A stretch of DNA of 64,000 nucleotides from Yoonia sp. F2084L (GTDB lineage Bacteria; Pseudomonadota; Alphaproteobacteria; Rhodobacterales; Rhodobacteraceae). This document shows positions 53,766 to 63,899 of the stretch, piece after piece (position 1 is the first letter of the stretch; each line of letters starts with the position of its first letter). Position numbers and translations under genes: made by a program. Location: NCBI RefSeq assembly GCF_023015625.1, contig NZ_JALKAH010000005.1, forward strand, positions 186,001-250,000. The letters are read 5' to 3'. The notes beneath the pieces are model-generated. The model searched no databases and was not told the DNA's origin. It saw only the letters and a program-made list of their open reading frames with translations.

Positions 53766-53937
53766 GTGAGTTGAACACAAAGGCTGTTTGAGCCCTAAAC
53801 CAATGGCAGGAATGTCTTTCAACGCTGATCTTGCCACCAGTCGCGGTGAATGTCCGGTCTGGGTCAGAAATGCCTGACGTTTGGACCAATATCGCGCGAC
53901 AGGGCCTACCGACAAATTCACAAAGCTCGCCGCTTAG

Positions 53938-54858
53938 CTATGCGACAGGGATCCAAAGCTCAACAACGCCGCGTCCGGTCGCGATATCAAACCGCTGGTC
54001 ATAGAGCTCAAACTCTGGCGCTTCGCGCGGGGTCAAACCGGCATCGGGCAAGGCCTTGTTCCAGACGGTGTAGACCGTTTTGGGAAAGTCCGCGATGTGC
54101 CCCTTATGGGTGAAAACCGCGTATTTGCCTGCCGGGATTGTCACATCATCCATGCCCTTGGGGATCTTGCTTGACGCATTGCCCTCCACACCGGCGACAT
54201 AGCGAAAATCTTCATTCGGGGTCACATCGCAGCAGACGCCGTAGAATGGACCGTCCGTATCGGCATCCAGTTCATCAATGCGCCCGTTAAAGGCCTCCCA
54301 TAAAGGTGGGATCGCGCTGTTGTTGCCAAAGCTGCACTTGGTGCTCAGACCAATCACACGGAAAGCGTCACGCTTTTTCATTTCAGGTGCGGGGACATCC
54401 ACAATCAACTCTTGTTCCATTTTCAAAGGCTCCATCAGGTTCAGGTTTTGCAATGACCGCGCCTTGCGCACGCTATTGGGTGGCACCCTGAAATAGCTGG
54501 CAAAAGCGCGGGTGAACGCCGCATGAGAGTTGTATTGCGCATCCAATGCGATGGTCAGGATGTCGCGATTGCCAGTCGCCAGATTGACCGCCGCCACCGA
54601 CAGCCTGCGCGCACGCAGATAAGTCATGGGTGATAGACCCGTCGCCTGCCGAAAGCTGCGGGCCATATGGTAAGGACTGACAGCGCAAGCATCGGCCAGC
54701 GCCTCTAGCGTCACTGTCTGATGCAAGTGCATCTCCATCTGCCAAATCAGCTTGTCAGTCAGTGACATCGCGGTCTCCACATAGCGTTCATGACGAGGAG
54801 TTGTAACCGTCTGACCCGACCACGCTTGATCAGGATTGCGGAATTGAACGTGACCCAA
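53938..54858 (-). CDS. AraC family regulator with GyrI-like effector domain
   Basis: 306 residues. The AraC double HTH lies near residues 32-135 (LEALADACAVSPYHMARSFRQ; ILTIALDAQYNSHAAFTRAF), followed by a GyrI/effector-binding domain (about 150-306) with PAGKYAVFTHKGHIADFPKT. Rob/SoxS-like proteins of this layout bind small hydrophobic ligands and activate efflux or detoxification genes. The gene converges with pcaB across about 170 bp and is 14 bp from tamB on the same strand, but no functional link to either is evident. Confidence 0.82.
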   Translation of the reverse strand: MGHVQFRNPDQAWSGQTVTTPRHERYVETAMSLTDKLIWQMEMHLHQTVTLEALADACAVSPYHMARSFRQATGLSPMTYLRARRLSVAAVNLATGNRDILTIALDAQYNSHAAFTRAFASYFRVPPNSVRKARSLQNLNLMEPLKMEQELIVDVPAPEMKKRDAFRVIGLSTKCSFGNNSAIPPLWEAFNGRIDELDADTDGPFYGVCCDVTPNEDFRYVAGVEGNASSKIPKGMDDVTIPAGKYAVFTHKGHIADFPKTVYTVWNKALPDAGLTPREAPEFELYDQRFDIATGRGVVELWIPVA

Positions 54859-54872
54859 GCATTGTTGCGCGC

Positions 54873-57800
54873 CTAGTAATCCCGCTCAAAGAACACACCA
54901 ACGCCTGTCTCACCATCCTGATCAACGCTGCCTTTGGCTGTGATCTCATTGGTGATGTCGAGGTTGAGGTTGATCTCTGTTTCGCCTTCGCTTGTCACGG
55001 TCACATCCGTATAGATGTTTTCAGAAACGTAGGCGCCGGCACGCACTGCCGCGTTGCCTTCGTCATCGGTTGTCACGTCAAGATCATCCAGACCGATGCT
55101 TTCGCGAAAGTCGCTGAGCGCCCCACCGCCCCGACCTGCCAAGGTATTGATCGCCGAGGCGAGCTGTACCGCCTGCAAGGGACTGATACTTTCCAGATCA
55201 CGACCAAAGATCAACTGCGACAGGACCTCATCCTGCGGCAGTTCCGGGACGGACACAAAGCTCACCTCAGGCTCGCCCGCCGGGCCTTCGACGATGATGC
55301 TGATCACGGTGCCATTGTCCGTTTCAGTGCGGGCCACCAACCGGATGAAGGGTGCAAAGTCACCTTGCAAGGTCGCAACCCCTTCGGTCAGTTCAAACCG
55401 CTGTTGCAGGATATCAATGCGCCCCCGCACCAGCGCAAAGCGACCCACCGGGATCACATTGTCGGTGGTGCCGCCAATCGTCAGGCGGCCACCCAATTCC
55501 GCATCCAGGCCACGCCCACGGATAAAAATGCGTGAAGGTGCATTGATCACGATATCCAGCGGAAACGCGCGACCTCCGCCGCCGCCACGGCCACCATTCC
55601 CGCCGTTTTCCTCTAAAAGCCCGGCACGGCGCAACGTCTGACGGACCGCCGCAGATGCCCCCACATGCGTCACGTCCGGCAGCGCGCCCAGACTGCTGAT
55701 TGACGATGACGGCACCTGCACATCCGTCTGGCCCAGTTCCAACCGGCCCGAAATCCGCGCCCCGCCTTGCAAGGGGCCATCAAGATTGATCTGACCCGAT
55801 ATACTGGATGAATAAAGCTCAGGGTCCTGCAACACGACCTCCTCCAGTGTCACTGTCACATCCGCCTGATTGGGTCCTTCCAAAGCGATCGGCCCGCTGA
55901 CATTCACGCCGCCACCGCTTTCCACCCGGGTGCGCAGATCAATCTGTGCCGTGCCACTGACCAGCCGGATGTCACCGGCAATATCTGTCAGCGCCTCACC
56001 CAAGTTGGGCGCGGCCAGTCGTCCGTTTGAAAAAGTCACCTGCCCGCTCAAAGACGACACCGCTGGAGGCCCATTCACACTCAGATCAAAGTTCGCAAGA
56101 CCGCTCAGGCGGCGCGGATCAAGTGCGGCATTGGCCAGCGCCAGTGGCGCGCTGCCGTCAACGTCAATCGCCAAGTTACCCTCCTGACTGACCTCGCCAA
56201 TGATCTGCGCAGCAAGACCGCCCGGCCCTGTCCCGGTGGCATCAATCCCCCAGTTGCCATCTTCATCCAGTGACGCGGCACCGGTCGCCCGGACCGGTCC
56301 GCTGATCTGATCCGTCAGCACACCGACATCGCGTAAACTGGCGTTGAACCGGCCTTGGCCAAAACCGGCAGCCCCGTTCAACGCGCCGACCAGCGACACC
56401 TCACGCGTTGAAACTTCAAGCGTGCGCACGCCCAGAACAGCGTCGTCCAACCCAATCGTTGCGTTGATGCGGCCGGTGCCTGCCAAAAGCGGATCGAGTG
56501 TTGGATTTCCAATCGCCAAGTCTTCGCTGCGCAGGTTCACCCGCGTTTCAAACCGGGTTAGATCAGGCAAGACTGTCCCCGACGCGGTCAGGTCGATGCT
56601 GCCTGCCACGGGCTGCCCAATCAGTGTGGCGTAGGTGGCAAGGCTTTCGACCTGCGCTGTGATTTCGCCTGTCACCTCGCGATCATTGGCGGGTGACGCA
56701 ACGACAGCATCCAGCACAACATTGGTGCCCGGCCCGCGCACGCGCAACGCCACGTCTGTCGCCTCATCCGGCGCGGGGACCGCATCCAGCGACATCGTAA
56801 TTGGACCGCTGAGGCTGCGGTCAAGAAGGGCGGCATCGTTGATCACAAACCGCAGGTCAGCGGTGTTTGACCCATCCAAAGACACATCAGCAGCACCGCG
56901 CAACGACATGGCAGGCGTTGCGACAAGCAGATCGCTCAGCGCAATGCCCTGCGCGGTGGGTCGCGCGATTTGCGCAGTGAATGTCCCGTCCCCGGTCAGC
57001 AAAGGATCAATTCTGTCGATCCCTGTCACCAGATCTTGCGTGGTCCCGCTGATATTGCCGTCAAACCGCAAACCATCGCTCAGTAACACCCCACTAGCGT
57101 CCAAGGCCACTGCCCCCGACAAAGGTCGGCCTGCCAACGCCGCATAGCGCGTCAGATCGCGGACCTGCGCGCGCAGGGTCGTGTTGACGGTTTGACCGGC
57201 CTCTGCCGGATTGACAGTGCCGCTTGTCTCAAACGTAGCGGCAGGGCCTGTACCGCTGAGCGCAAAGGCGATCACACCGTCGCTGCGCTGGCTGACATCG
57301 CCCGAGAGACCCACTGGTCCTGAAAGCTGTGGCAGAACCAAACTGACATCGCTCAGGCTTGCGTTGATCCGCGCATCGGCACCTTCGCTGGTCAGATCAG
57401 CGTCGGCACGCAGATTGGCCGCATCTGTCTGAATGCGCAGGTTTTCCAGACGTGTGCCTTCCGTATCCCGCACGGCTTGCGCGGCGATAATCCCGCTGCC
57501 TGTCAAAACGCGGTCGGCCTCGGGGATACCAACGGAAAGGTCAGTCGTTTCACCCGATAAGACGATATCAAACAACCCATCAAGGGGCGTCAGCGTCGCC
57601 TGCACGGCCAAAGCCGCACCACCGCCGATATCTTGGCCGATCAGGATCGCGAACCGCTCAATCCCCGCAATCTCAGCGCTGATATTCGCGCTCGTCTGAA
57701 AGCCCGCATCAGGCCCCGCAATCGTCGCATCGGCCTGTGCGTTCAGCCCGGCACCGGTAAGCGTAAACCGCGAAATCTCAGTCCGCGCACCTTCGCCGCG

Positions 57801-59132
57801 CGAGGCCACAAACACGCCGCCAATTTCATCGCCAAAGGCTTCGGCAGCACCTGCCTCGCTGAGCTGCAAACCCGCGGCACCATATTGCAGGTCCGCAGTA
57901 AAAAGGCCCGCTTGCGCCCCTTCGCCAGACCGCAAGATACCGCCACCTTCGAGGCTAAGCGTTTCAATCCCCAGACCGGGCCGATCAAACCCCTCAACGG
58001 CAATATCGGCACGCCATTCGTCCGAAAGGTCAGCATCAAAACTGATCGCCAAATCCATGCCGTCCACGAATGTCTTGGGCCCGGTCAGCGGCAACAGCAC
58101 CGGTTCATTGCCCAGCGGGGTGATACCGCCGGTCAGATCAATCAGTTCCGGCCAGCCCTGTGCGTCCAGTTTCGCAGCCCCACTCAGCGAGACGCGCCCG
58201 GCATCCAGTGTCAGCCCACGGACATCAACGCGACCGTCGGCTGTCTGCACCACTTGTGCCGCAAGGCGCGCATCATTTCCAAAGAACCCTTGATATTCAG
58301 GCGCAAACAAAGGTGAGATATCACCGTCCAGATCAACCGTGATCTGCTGCGCATCTGCGTCGCTGGTCAGGCCAATCGTCCCCGCCAAGCGGTCTTGCCC
58401 ATCTGTGGCAACCGACACTGTCGCCTCATAATCATCCAAAGGGTCGTTGCCTGCGACCTCTAACTGCACCGCAGGACGCCCCGGTAGATCGAGGAGACGC
58501 GCGGCAATCCCGTCGGGTCCTTCTTCAAGGTTCAAGAGCAAATCCAGCACACGTGTGGCGTTCACATAGCTGCCGTTAATCTCAAACACGCCGGCCTTGT
58601 CGCCCAAGCGCTCGGCGATCACATTGGCCGCCCCTTCGCCGTCCGCCAGTTGTGCCGAACCGCTTAGCGTCACGGCGATCGGTTCACCCAAGAACGCCTC
58701 GCCCAGTTCCACCCGGTCGATGCGCAACTGGTCGAGTGCGACACTCACAGGCAACTCAGGCAGAGAAAACGGCTGCGCCTCGGGCGACGGCCCAGCATCC
58801 TCGGCAACAGGTGGGCGGGACACGATAATGCGTGCAGCGCTCAGTTCGTCCACATCAATCGCACCGCGCAAAAGTGCGGCGCGGCTCCAACTGAGCACGA
58901 TATCTTCCAGCGTCAGCCAGACCCCTTCGGCATCTGCGATGGTCAAAAGATCAATGGTGGCCTCAGAACTGAGCGCGCCATTGAACCCTTGGATATTCAC
59001 CGAACGACTGACACCGGAAAGGTTTTCCTCGATCAGTTCGGTCAGATAACCCTTATCTTCATCCTCTTGGGTCTGCGCAAACACGGTGCAGGGCAAGAAA
59101 ACCAAAGCACATATGGCGATAAACCGCATCAA
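54873..59132 (-). CDS. tamB: Translocation and assembly module TamB (DUF490 protein)
   Basis: 1419 residues. An N-terminal signal/anchor (FIAICALVFLPCTVFA) precedes a very long chain of beta-rich AsmA-like repeats, with D-G-rich strands throughout, and the C-terminal DUF490 domain (GRFALVRGRIDILQQRFELTE; SVPELPQDEVLSQLIFGRDLES). TamB spans the periplasm as a groove-forming protein; with TamA it aids insertion of outer-membrane proteins and lipid transport. Its ATG overlaps the tamA stop as ATGA. Confidence 0.92.
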   Translation of the reverse strand: MMRFIAICALVFLPCTVFAQTQEDEDKGYLTELIEENLSGVSRSVNIQGFNGALSSEATIDLLTIADAEGVWLTLEDIVLSWSRAALLRGAIDVDELSAARIIVSRPPVAEDAGPSPEAQPFSLPELPVSVALDQLRIDRVELGEAFLGEPIAVTLSGSAQLADGEGAANVIAERLGDKAGVFEINGSYVNATRVLDLLLNLEEGPDGIAARLLDLPGRPAVQLEVAGNDPLDDYEATVSVATDGQDRLAGTIGLTSDADAQQITVDLDGDISPLFAPEYQGFFGNDARLAAQVVQTADGRVDVRGLTLDAGRVSLSGAAKLDAQGWPELIDLTGGITPLGNEPVLLPLTGPKTFVDGMDLAISFDADLSDEWRADIAVEGFDRPGLGIETLSLEGGGILRSGEGAQAGLFTADLQYGAAGLQLSEAGAAEAFGDEIGGVFVASRGEGARTEISRFTLTGAGLNAQADATIAGPDAGFQTSANISAEIAGIERFAILIGQDIGGGAALAVQATLTPLDGLFDIVLSGETTDLSVGIPEADRVLTGSGIIAAQAVRDTEGTRLENLRIQTDAANLRADADLTSEGADARINASLSDVSLVLPQLSGPVGLSGDVSQRSDGVIAFALSGTGPAATFETSGTVNPAEAGQTVNTTLRAQVRDLTRYAALAGRPLSGAVALDASGVLLSDGLRFDGNISGTTQDLVTGIDRIDPLLTGDGTFTAQIARPTAQGIALSDLLVATPAMSLRGAADVSLDGSNTADLRFVINDAALLDRSLSGPITMSLDAVPAPDEATDVALRVRGPGTNVVLDAVVASPANDREVTGEITAQVESLATYATLIGQPVAGSIDLTASGTVLPDLTRFETRVNLRSEDLAIGNPTLDPLLAGTGRINATIGLDDAVLGVRTLEVSTREVSLVGALNGAAGFGQGRFNASLRDVGVLTDQISGPVRATGAASLDEDGNWGIDATGTGPGGLAAQIIGEVSQEGNLAIDVDGSAPLALANAALDPRRLSGLANFDLSVNGPPAVSSLSGQVTFSNGRLAAPNLGEALTDIAGDIRLVSGTAQIDLRTRVESGGGVNVSGPIALEGPNQADVTVTLEEVVLQDPELYSSSISGQINLDGPLQGGARISGRLELGQTDVQVPSSSISSLGALPDVTHVGASAAVRQTLRRAGLLEENGGNGGRGGGGGRAFPLDIVINAPSRIFIRGRGLDAELGGRLTIGGTTDNVIPVGRFALVRGRIDILQQRFELTEGVATLQGDFAPFIRLVARTETDNGTVISIIVEGPAGEPEVSFVSVPELPQDEVLSQLIFGRDLESISPLQAVQLASAINTLAGRGGGALSDFRESIGLDDLDVTTDDEGNAAVRAGAYVSENIYTDVTVTSEGETEINLNLDITNEITAKGSVDQDGETGVGVFFERDY

Positions 59133-60898
59133 AACGACTGCCCAATCCCGATATAGACCTGCAAATTCTCGCCCATATTGTCGCCGCTGGCCTGCGTGCC
59201 CAAATCAAGACGGATGGGTCCGATACCAGTGTCATATCGCAGACCAATGCCAGCACCCGCATGCCACTCGCCGTCATCACCAGGTGTTGTCGTCACACCC
59301 ACATGACCAAAATCGTAGAACCCAACAAGCGAGATATTTTCCAGCACCTCGAACCGCGTCTCAAGCTGCGCGCCGACAAATGACGTCCCGCCTGTCGTCA
59401 CGCTCTCACCATCCTCAATGCTATCAATACCAAGCGACTGATAGGGTTGCCCCCGCACGGTGCCACCACCGCCAGAATAGAACAGAAAGTCCGCTGGTGC
59501 CTCTGACACACCGGCGCCCAGAACACTGCCCACCTGCGCACGGGCAGCAAAGATCAGGCCGGTCCCCGCGCTGAAAGTGTAGTAAACACGCGCATCGCCA
59601 TAAAGGCGTGCGCCACTGATTTCGCCATCAGTGCTGATAAACGGGGTCGCGTCCAGATCAATGTAATACCCGTCCCGCGCGTCAGACGGATTGTCGCGCC
59701 GATCCAAAGTCGCATCAAGCGGGAGCGTCAACAGCGTATATTCGCGGGTCTCGATATCGGTTTCCTCTCGGGCGCGCAGCAGGCCGACACCTGCCCTTAC
59801 TGTCAGATCATCGCTCAGGATACGCGAAAACCCGGTTTCCACCGCAACTTTATCCAGCAAAAACTCCGGCTCATCCTCGCGCGAAATCTCACCGCTGAGG
59901 AAGTACTCCGTATCCGGACCAAAGGTGGCGGGCCGCGTGAAAGTGCCACCAAGGCTGTAATCGGTGCCTCCGGTTTCGCCCGTGATACCTGACACTTCTG
60001 CATCAACGCGGAACCGCTCTGCCCCACCCAGAAAATTGCGATGCAGCCAGAAGCTTGAAACGGTCAGCCCCTCAATCGTCGAAAGCTCCAGACCAAAGCC
60101 AAAACGGCGCGGTTTCCCTTCGGACAATTGCGCGTTGATGGGCAGGGTGTCACCGGCACCAATTTCATCTGCCTCGGTCAGCGCGACGCTTTCAAAGGTC
60201 CCTGTCCGGCGCAGACGACGTTCTGCGGCAGCAATATCGTCTGGGTCGTAGGTGTCACCGGTGGGCAGACCCGCGATCTGCCTGATGCGATCATCGCTGA
60301 CAGTTTCATTGCCCGACACTTGCAAAGGGCCAAAGCGCAGGCGCGGACCGGGATCGACGGCGATATCGACATCCAGTTTCGCATCACTGTGGCGGGCGAC
60401 GATCGACTGACTTGCGATGCGGACCTTGGCGTATCCGATTTCGCGCCAACTGCTGATACTGGCCGAAACGGCGGATTGAATGCGCGCGGACCTTGCTGTG
60501 CGTCTGGGTCCCAGATCCTCGGGAATCGTGGTTAGCGGTGGCAAAGGTGCCACTTGAACGTTCCCAAAGGTAAACCTGCGACCGGGTGTGACGGTGATCA
60601 CCACCTCATCAATCGCATTGGCCGCAGCCAAGGGCGAAATGTTCGCAGCTTCGGTTCCATTCACCGTGATTGAGATTTCGCCAGCATAATAGCCTTCGCT
60701 ATAAAGGGCAGTCAGCAAGCGCCGATAATCGGCACGGGCCGCCGCGACATAGTCTTGTGGGGCTGCTGTTTCATCCAGGGCGCGCAAAAGCGACGCTTCG
60801 TTCAGCGCATCGCGTGCGGCTGGGGACACCAGTCGGACCTCTTGCGCAGTGACAGGTGTGGCGCAAATAAGCAAAGCGGCGCTTAACCGTTTGATCAT
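59129..60898 (-). CDS. tamA: Translocation and assembly module TamA (Omp85 family)
   Basis: 589 residues with signal peptide (IKRLSAALLICATPVTA). POTRA domains lie in about residues 20-260 (RFTFGNVQVAPLPPL; RLRFGPLQVSGNETVSDDRI), followed by a 16-strand beta barrel (GFGLELSTIEGLTVSS; RGQPYQSLGIDSIEDGESV). The C-terminus ends in FF-type terminal residues (VYIGIGQSF), a barrel insertion signal. First gene of the tamAB pair, divergent from the 549-residue gene. Confidence 0.94.
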   Translation of the reverse strand: MIKRLSAALLICATPVTAQEVRLVSPAARDALNEASLLRALDETAAPQDYVAAARADYRRLLTALYSEGYYAGEISITVNGTEAANISPLAAANAIDEVVITVTPGRRFTFGNVQVAPLPPLTTIPEDLGPRRTARSARIQSAVSASISSWREIGYAKVRIASQSIVARHSDAKLDVDIAVDPGPRLRFGPLQVSGNETVSDDRIRQIAGLPTGDTYDPDDIAAAERRLRRTGTFESVALTEADEIGAGDTLPINAQLSEGKPRRFGFGLELSTIEGLTVSSFWLHRNFLGGAERFRVDAEVSGITGETGGTDYSLGGTFTRPATFGPDTEYFLSGEISREDEPEFLLDKVAVETGFSRILSDDLTVRAGVGLLRAREETDIETREYTLLTLPLDATLDRRDNPSDARDGYYIDLDATPFISTDGEISGARLYGDARVYYTFSAGTGLIFAARAQVGSVLGAGVSEAPADFLFYSGGGGTVRGQPYQSLGIDSIEDGESVTTGGTSFVGAQLETRFEVLENISLVGFYDFGHVGVTTTPGDDGEWHAGAGIGLRYDTGIGPIRLDLGTQASGDNMGENLQVYIGIGQSF

Positions 60899-61020
60899 AT
60901 CGAAACTGCCCCCTTCACCCTATCCAACGCAATCACACAGGTTTTGTTCCGCCCGTGTATCCAAGCCGCCATAGATTTGCCAATCACTTCGCCCAGATGC
61001 GTCGTTTTTGTGCTAGGTCA

Positions 61021-61035
61021 CGCCCGTCTCGGGCG
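61021..61035 (+). promoter_or_regulatory. Small hairpin upstream of the 549-residue gene
   Basis: CGCCCG (61021-61026) pairs with CGGGCG (61030-61035) across a 3-nt TCT loop, 14 bp before the ATG at 61050. It lies in the divergent intergenic space with tamA. It may be an operator dyad or a leader hairpin; too short to be a terminator. Confidence 0.3.
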
Positions 61036-61049
61036 CTAGATTGGGGGTC

Positions 61050-62699
61050 ATGAAAGATATTGCCCTTCCAGATCAGCTGCCGCTGCGCCCGCCAGATACC
61101 GTCATGCGACTGCGCCGCATGGGCGCGGCTTTTCCAACGCGACTGTCATTTCTGCGAACGCTGATGCGGGCGCTCGCATCCGATGATGTCACGGTCAAAC
61201 GGCCTGTGTGGGAGATGTCCGCCGAAGGTTACGGGCATGCCGTCTATACGCTGCGGTTTGGCGGATACGATTATGCGTTGGTGGCAGTGTCCACGGACCT
61301 ACCACCCGAGATGCGCACAGACCGGGTGATCGCGACCGCTTGGGACACGGCATATGTCCTTTACGACGGCATCCCCGAACAGTCTGAGATCGACCGCATC
61401 GTTGCCAGTGCTCCTTTGCAAGAAGCCGCACGTTTCACGGCGCGCGATCTGGTGTTGAGTCGGGCGAACAAATCTGTCCGGCTGTTTGATCATGTCACTG
61501 ATGCGCTGAAGGCAGGCCAGCAACCTGACCCGCAGAAAATCCGCGATACCGGGTATCTGATGCGCACCACAGCGGTCTACGGCAACGGCAAATTCGGGAT
61601 TGCAGACCGGGGGCATATCGCAGGCCGCCCCGGCATGGGCGGGCCCTTCATGGCCGAAATGCTGACCGTCTGGCTGATCCGTGGTTTCACCCATGATCTG
61701 GCCGAACATGTGGGCGGCGGCACCCTCGCGCGCGACGCCAAACGCCACCTCGGGATCGGCAATTCCACCGGGCTTGGTATGGCACCGTTCTTGGTCAACC
61801 ACCCGCTGTTGCTGGATGCTTGGATGCAGGTCCGCGAAACCGCCATCGCGCGGGTGCGCGCGATCCCCAGCCTAGATGCCGATCAGATCAGCCGGATTTA
61901 TGATCTGGTGATCCGCGCAGCCCAGCACATTGCCGAATGGGAGGTCCCGGATGAAATCGCCGCATCGCGCATCGCAACACTACGCCGCGAATGGCCCGAA
62001 TTTGCCGGAACCCTGACACCAGAAGCGATGAGCACGCAGCGCCCGATTGATCAGATTATTGAAGGTAGCATCCGCTGGTCCATCGACACACAAGAGCTGA
62101 TCGCAGCACTGATGCTGGAACCGTTTGGCGATCTGGTTGACGGGCTGACGGATTGTATGGCCACGCCCTTTGTGCCCGAACTCGACCCGACGATGGCTTG
62201 CTGCGACCTGAAGGCGTTGATTAGCACTGATTGGGCGTGGGCTTGCGATGTGGATTACGACGCGCCAGAGGAATGCGCGCAGTTTTGGTACGTATCCGAG
62301 GAAAAACTCGAACCCCGCCTTGGCAACAGGCACGCAGAGCCGGGGGCTGATCGTGAATCACCATTGGATATCGGGCGGCAGGTCAAAGCGCTGTCCCTTG
62401 ACGTGCCCGATGATATCACACCGATCGGCCAATTCCTTGCTCAGCATCCCCAGCACCGGGCCGCGACCCGGCGGGTGCAAACCATGCAAAGGCACCCTTA
62501 CGCCGAAATCCGCGATAACCTGATCAGTGAAACCTGCCTGCCCATCGACATTCTGCGCTGCAAGCTCGCGTTCTTTGGGGCTGCGAAGTTTGACCCAAAG
62601 TCAGACCGCTGGACCCGGATCACCTTGGCCCAAGGTGCGCCACTTTTTGATGAATTGGACAACGCGGACGATTGGTGGCTGCCAGTGGCCAGCATCTGA
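61050..62699 (+). CDS. Uncharacterised 549-residue protein, operon partner of DUF3726
   Basis: 549 residues from ATG 61050, preceded by GGGGG; the TTG at 61041 is less likely. No signal peptide or membrane segment. The sequence has several cysteine-rich patches late in the protein (PTMACCDLKALISTDWAWACD; ECAQFWYVS) and a conserved block RDTGYLMRTTAVYGNGKFG in the middle, but I recognise no known domain. The start of the DUF3726 gene overlaps the stop (TGATG), so the two are translationally coupled and probably act together. Function unknown. Confidence 0.55.
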   Translation: MKDIALPDQLPLRPPDTVMRLRRMGAAFPTRLSFLRTLMRALASDDVTVKRPVWEMSAEGYGHAVYTLRFGGYDYALVAVSTDLPPEMRTDRVIATAWDTAYVLYDGIPEQSEIDRIVASAPLQEAARFTARDLVLSRANKSVRLFDHVTDALKAGQQPDPQKIRDTGYLMRTTAVYGNGKFGIADRGHIAGRPGMGGPFMAEMLTVWLIRGFTHDLAEHVGGGTLARDAKRHLGIGNSTGLGMAPFLVNHPLLLDAWMQVRETAIARVRAIPSLDADQISRIYDLVIRAAQHIAEWEVPDEIAASRIATLRREWPEFAGTLTPEAMSTQRPIDQIIEGSIRWSIDTQELIAALMLEPFGDLVDGLTDCMATPFVPELDPTMACCDLKALISTDWAWACDVDYDAPEECAQFWYVSEEKLEPRLGNRHAEPGADRESPLDIGRQVKALSLDVPDDITPIGQFLAQHPQHRAATRRVQTMQRHPYAEIRDNLISETCLPIDILRCKLAFFGAAKFDPKSDRWTRITLAQGAPLFDELDNADDWWLPVASI

Positions 62700-63217
62700 T
62701 GTGGGCGCTGAATGAAGTTGAAGGGTTGGTGAAAAAGGCCGCGCGTGGGGCAGGCTTTCCGACAGGCCAAGCCGAAGACCTTGGGCGCGTTGCGGCCTAT
62801 CTGGCAGGCACCGGCGCGTCCGTGCAGCCAATTACGATGGCCTTGCAGGAACGGTTGAGCCAAGTTGATGTCAGATGGGCCGAGGGCTGTGTCGAAGTCC
62901 AGCAGGGACCTGCCGCCTTGATCGGCCCCATCATCCGGGACGCTTTTGCGATGGGCTGCACAACTGCTGTGCTGACCGATATCAGGCATGCACCTTTAGT
63001 CGGTGCGTTTCTGGCAGAGAACGGTGTTGCGCAAAAATGGGACGGACCCGTTGTGACACGCAGCGATACGACCGTCCTGAAAGCGGCCTGCGGCCCGGTG
63101 ACAATACCCGGCCATGACTGGCAAATCTGGCTGGATTTGGCTGCAAAGACTTATGTCCCCGAAACCGATGCGTCGCGGATCGCCGGGGCAGGTGCGGGTC
63201 TTACAGACAACGACTAG
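62699..63217 (+). CDS. DUF3726 domain protein
   Basis: 172 residues from ATG 62699, overlapping the previous TGA. WALNEVEGLVKKAARGAGFPTGQAED and LGRVAAYLAGTGAS fit the DUF3726 family as I remember it. The rest contains VQQGPAALIGPIIRDAFAMG and a C-terminal PGHDWQIWLDLAAKTYVPET. No membrane or signal segment. It is coupled to the upstream 549-residue gene. The stop is symmetrical with that of the convergent response-regulator gene. Confidence 0.6.
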   Translation: MWALNEVEGLVKKAARGAGFPTGQAEDLGRVAAYLAGTGASVQPITMALQERLSQVDVRWAEGCVEVQQGPAALIGPIIRDAFAMGCTTAVLTDIRHAPLVGAFLAENGVAQKWDGPVVTRSDTTVLKAACGPVTIPGHDWQIWLDLAAKTYVPETDASRIAGAGAGLTDND

Positions 63218-63231
63218 GGTCAGGACCCTAG
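63214..63231. repeat. Palindrome spanning two convergent stop codons
   Basis: CTAGGGTC (63214-63221) and GACCCTAG (63224-63231) form a perfect 8-bp inverted repeat with a 2-bp spacer. It contains the TAG stop of the DUF3726 gene on one side and that of the response regulator on the other. As RNA it would fold as 7 bp with a 4-nt loop. No T-run is present, so its use as a bidirectional terminator is uncertain. Confidence 0.45.
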
Positions 63232-63899
63232 GACATCCGGTAGCCCACATTTCGCAACGTTACGATCCTTGCTCCTTCGGGGCCGATCTTGCGGCGAAGG
63301 CGGCCAACATAGACGTCCACAACATTGGTTAACGGATCAGCGTTGAGGCCCCAAACGACGTTTAGGATACGTTCGCGAGACAGGACGCGCCCGTTGTTTG
63401 TCAGGAATAGTAAAAGCAAATCACGCTCTTTTTTTGACAGTTCGATCTCTTGGTCCTCCACGGAAACCTGTAGGGACGCACGGTCGAAGGTGAGCGCGCC
63501 GCTGGTGATGAGTGTCTCACTGACGTCTGTTTCGTACCCTTTTGCGCGTCGGTGGAGCGCCTCGACGCGCGCAATCAATTCATCAAAGTCGAACGGTTTC
63601 GTCAGATAATCATCAGCACCCATCTTGAGGCCGCTGACCTTTTCTTCGGGACTATCGAGGGCAGTCAGCATCAGGATGGGTGTCGTTGACTTGCGCGCAC
63701 GCAGTTTCCGGCACACATCCTGACCCTGAATGCCGGGCAACATCAGATCAAGTAAGATCACATCGTAGCTATTGACTGCCGCGTGTTCGAGTGCATCTTC
63801 GCCGTCGCCGACATGATCCACGGACCAACCTTCTGCCGCCAATCCACGGCGGATAAAATCGGCCACGCGCGTCTCGTCTTCGACGAGTAAGATATTCAT
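63228..63899 (-). CDS. OmpR-family response regulator
   Basis: 223 residues. Receiver phospho-acceptor D51 in VILLDLMLPG and conserved K101 in DYLTKPFDF; acidic patch D8-E9 in VEDETR. The C-terminal winged helix contains LSKKERDLLLLFLTNNGRVLSR and DVYVGRLRRKIG. It is probably a transcription factor for a two-component system. No kinase gene lies between it and the convergent gene; the partner may be outside the window. The 101 bp to the right edge hold no gene I can see. Confidence 0.92.
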   Translation of the reverse strand: MNILLVEDETRVADFIRRGLAAEGWSVDHVGDGEDALEHAAVNSYDVILLDLMLPGIQGQDVCRKLRARKSTTPILMLTALDSPEEKVSGLKMGADDYLTKPFDFDELIARVEALHRRAKGYETDVSETLITSGALTFDRASLQVSVEDQEIELSKKERDLLLLFLTNNGRVLSRERILNVVWGLNADPLTNVVDVYVGRLRRKIGPEGARIVTLRNVGYRMS

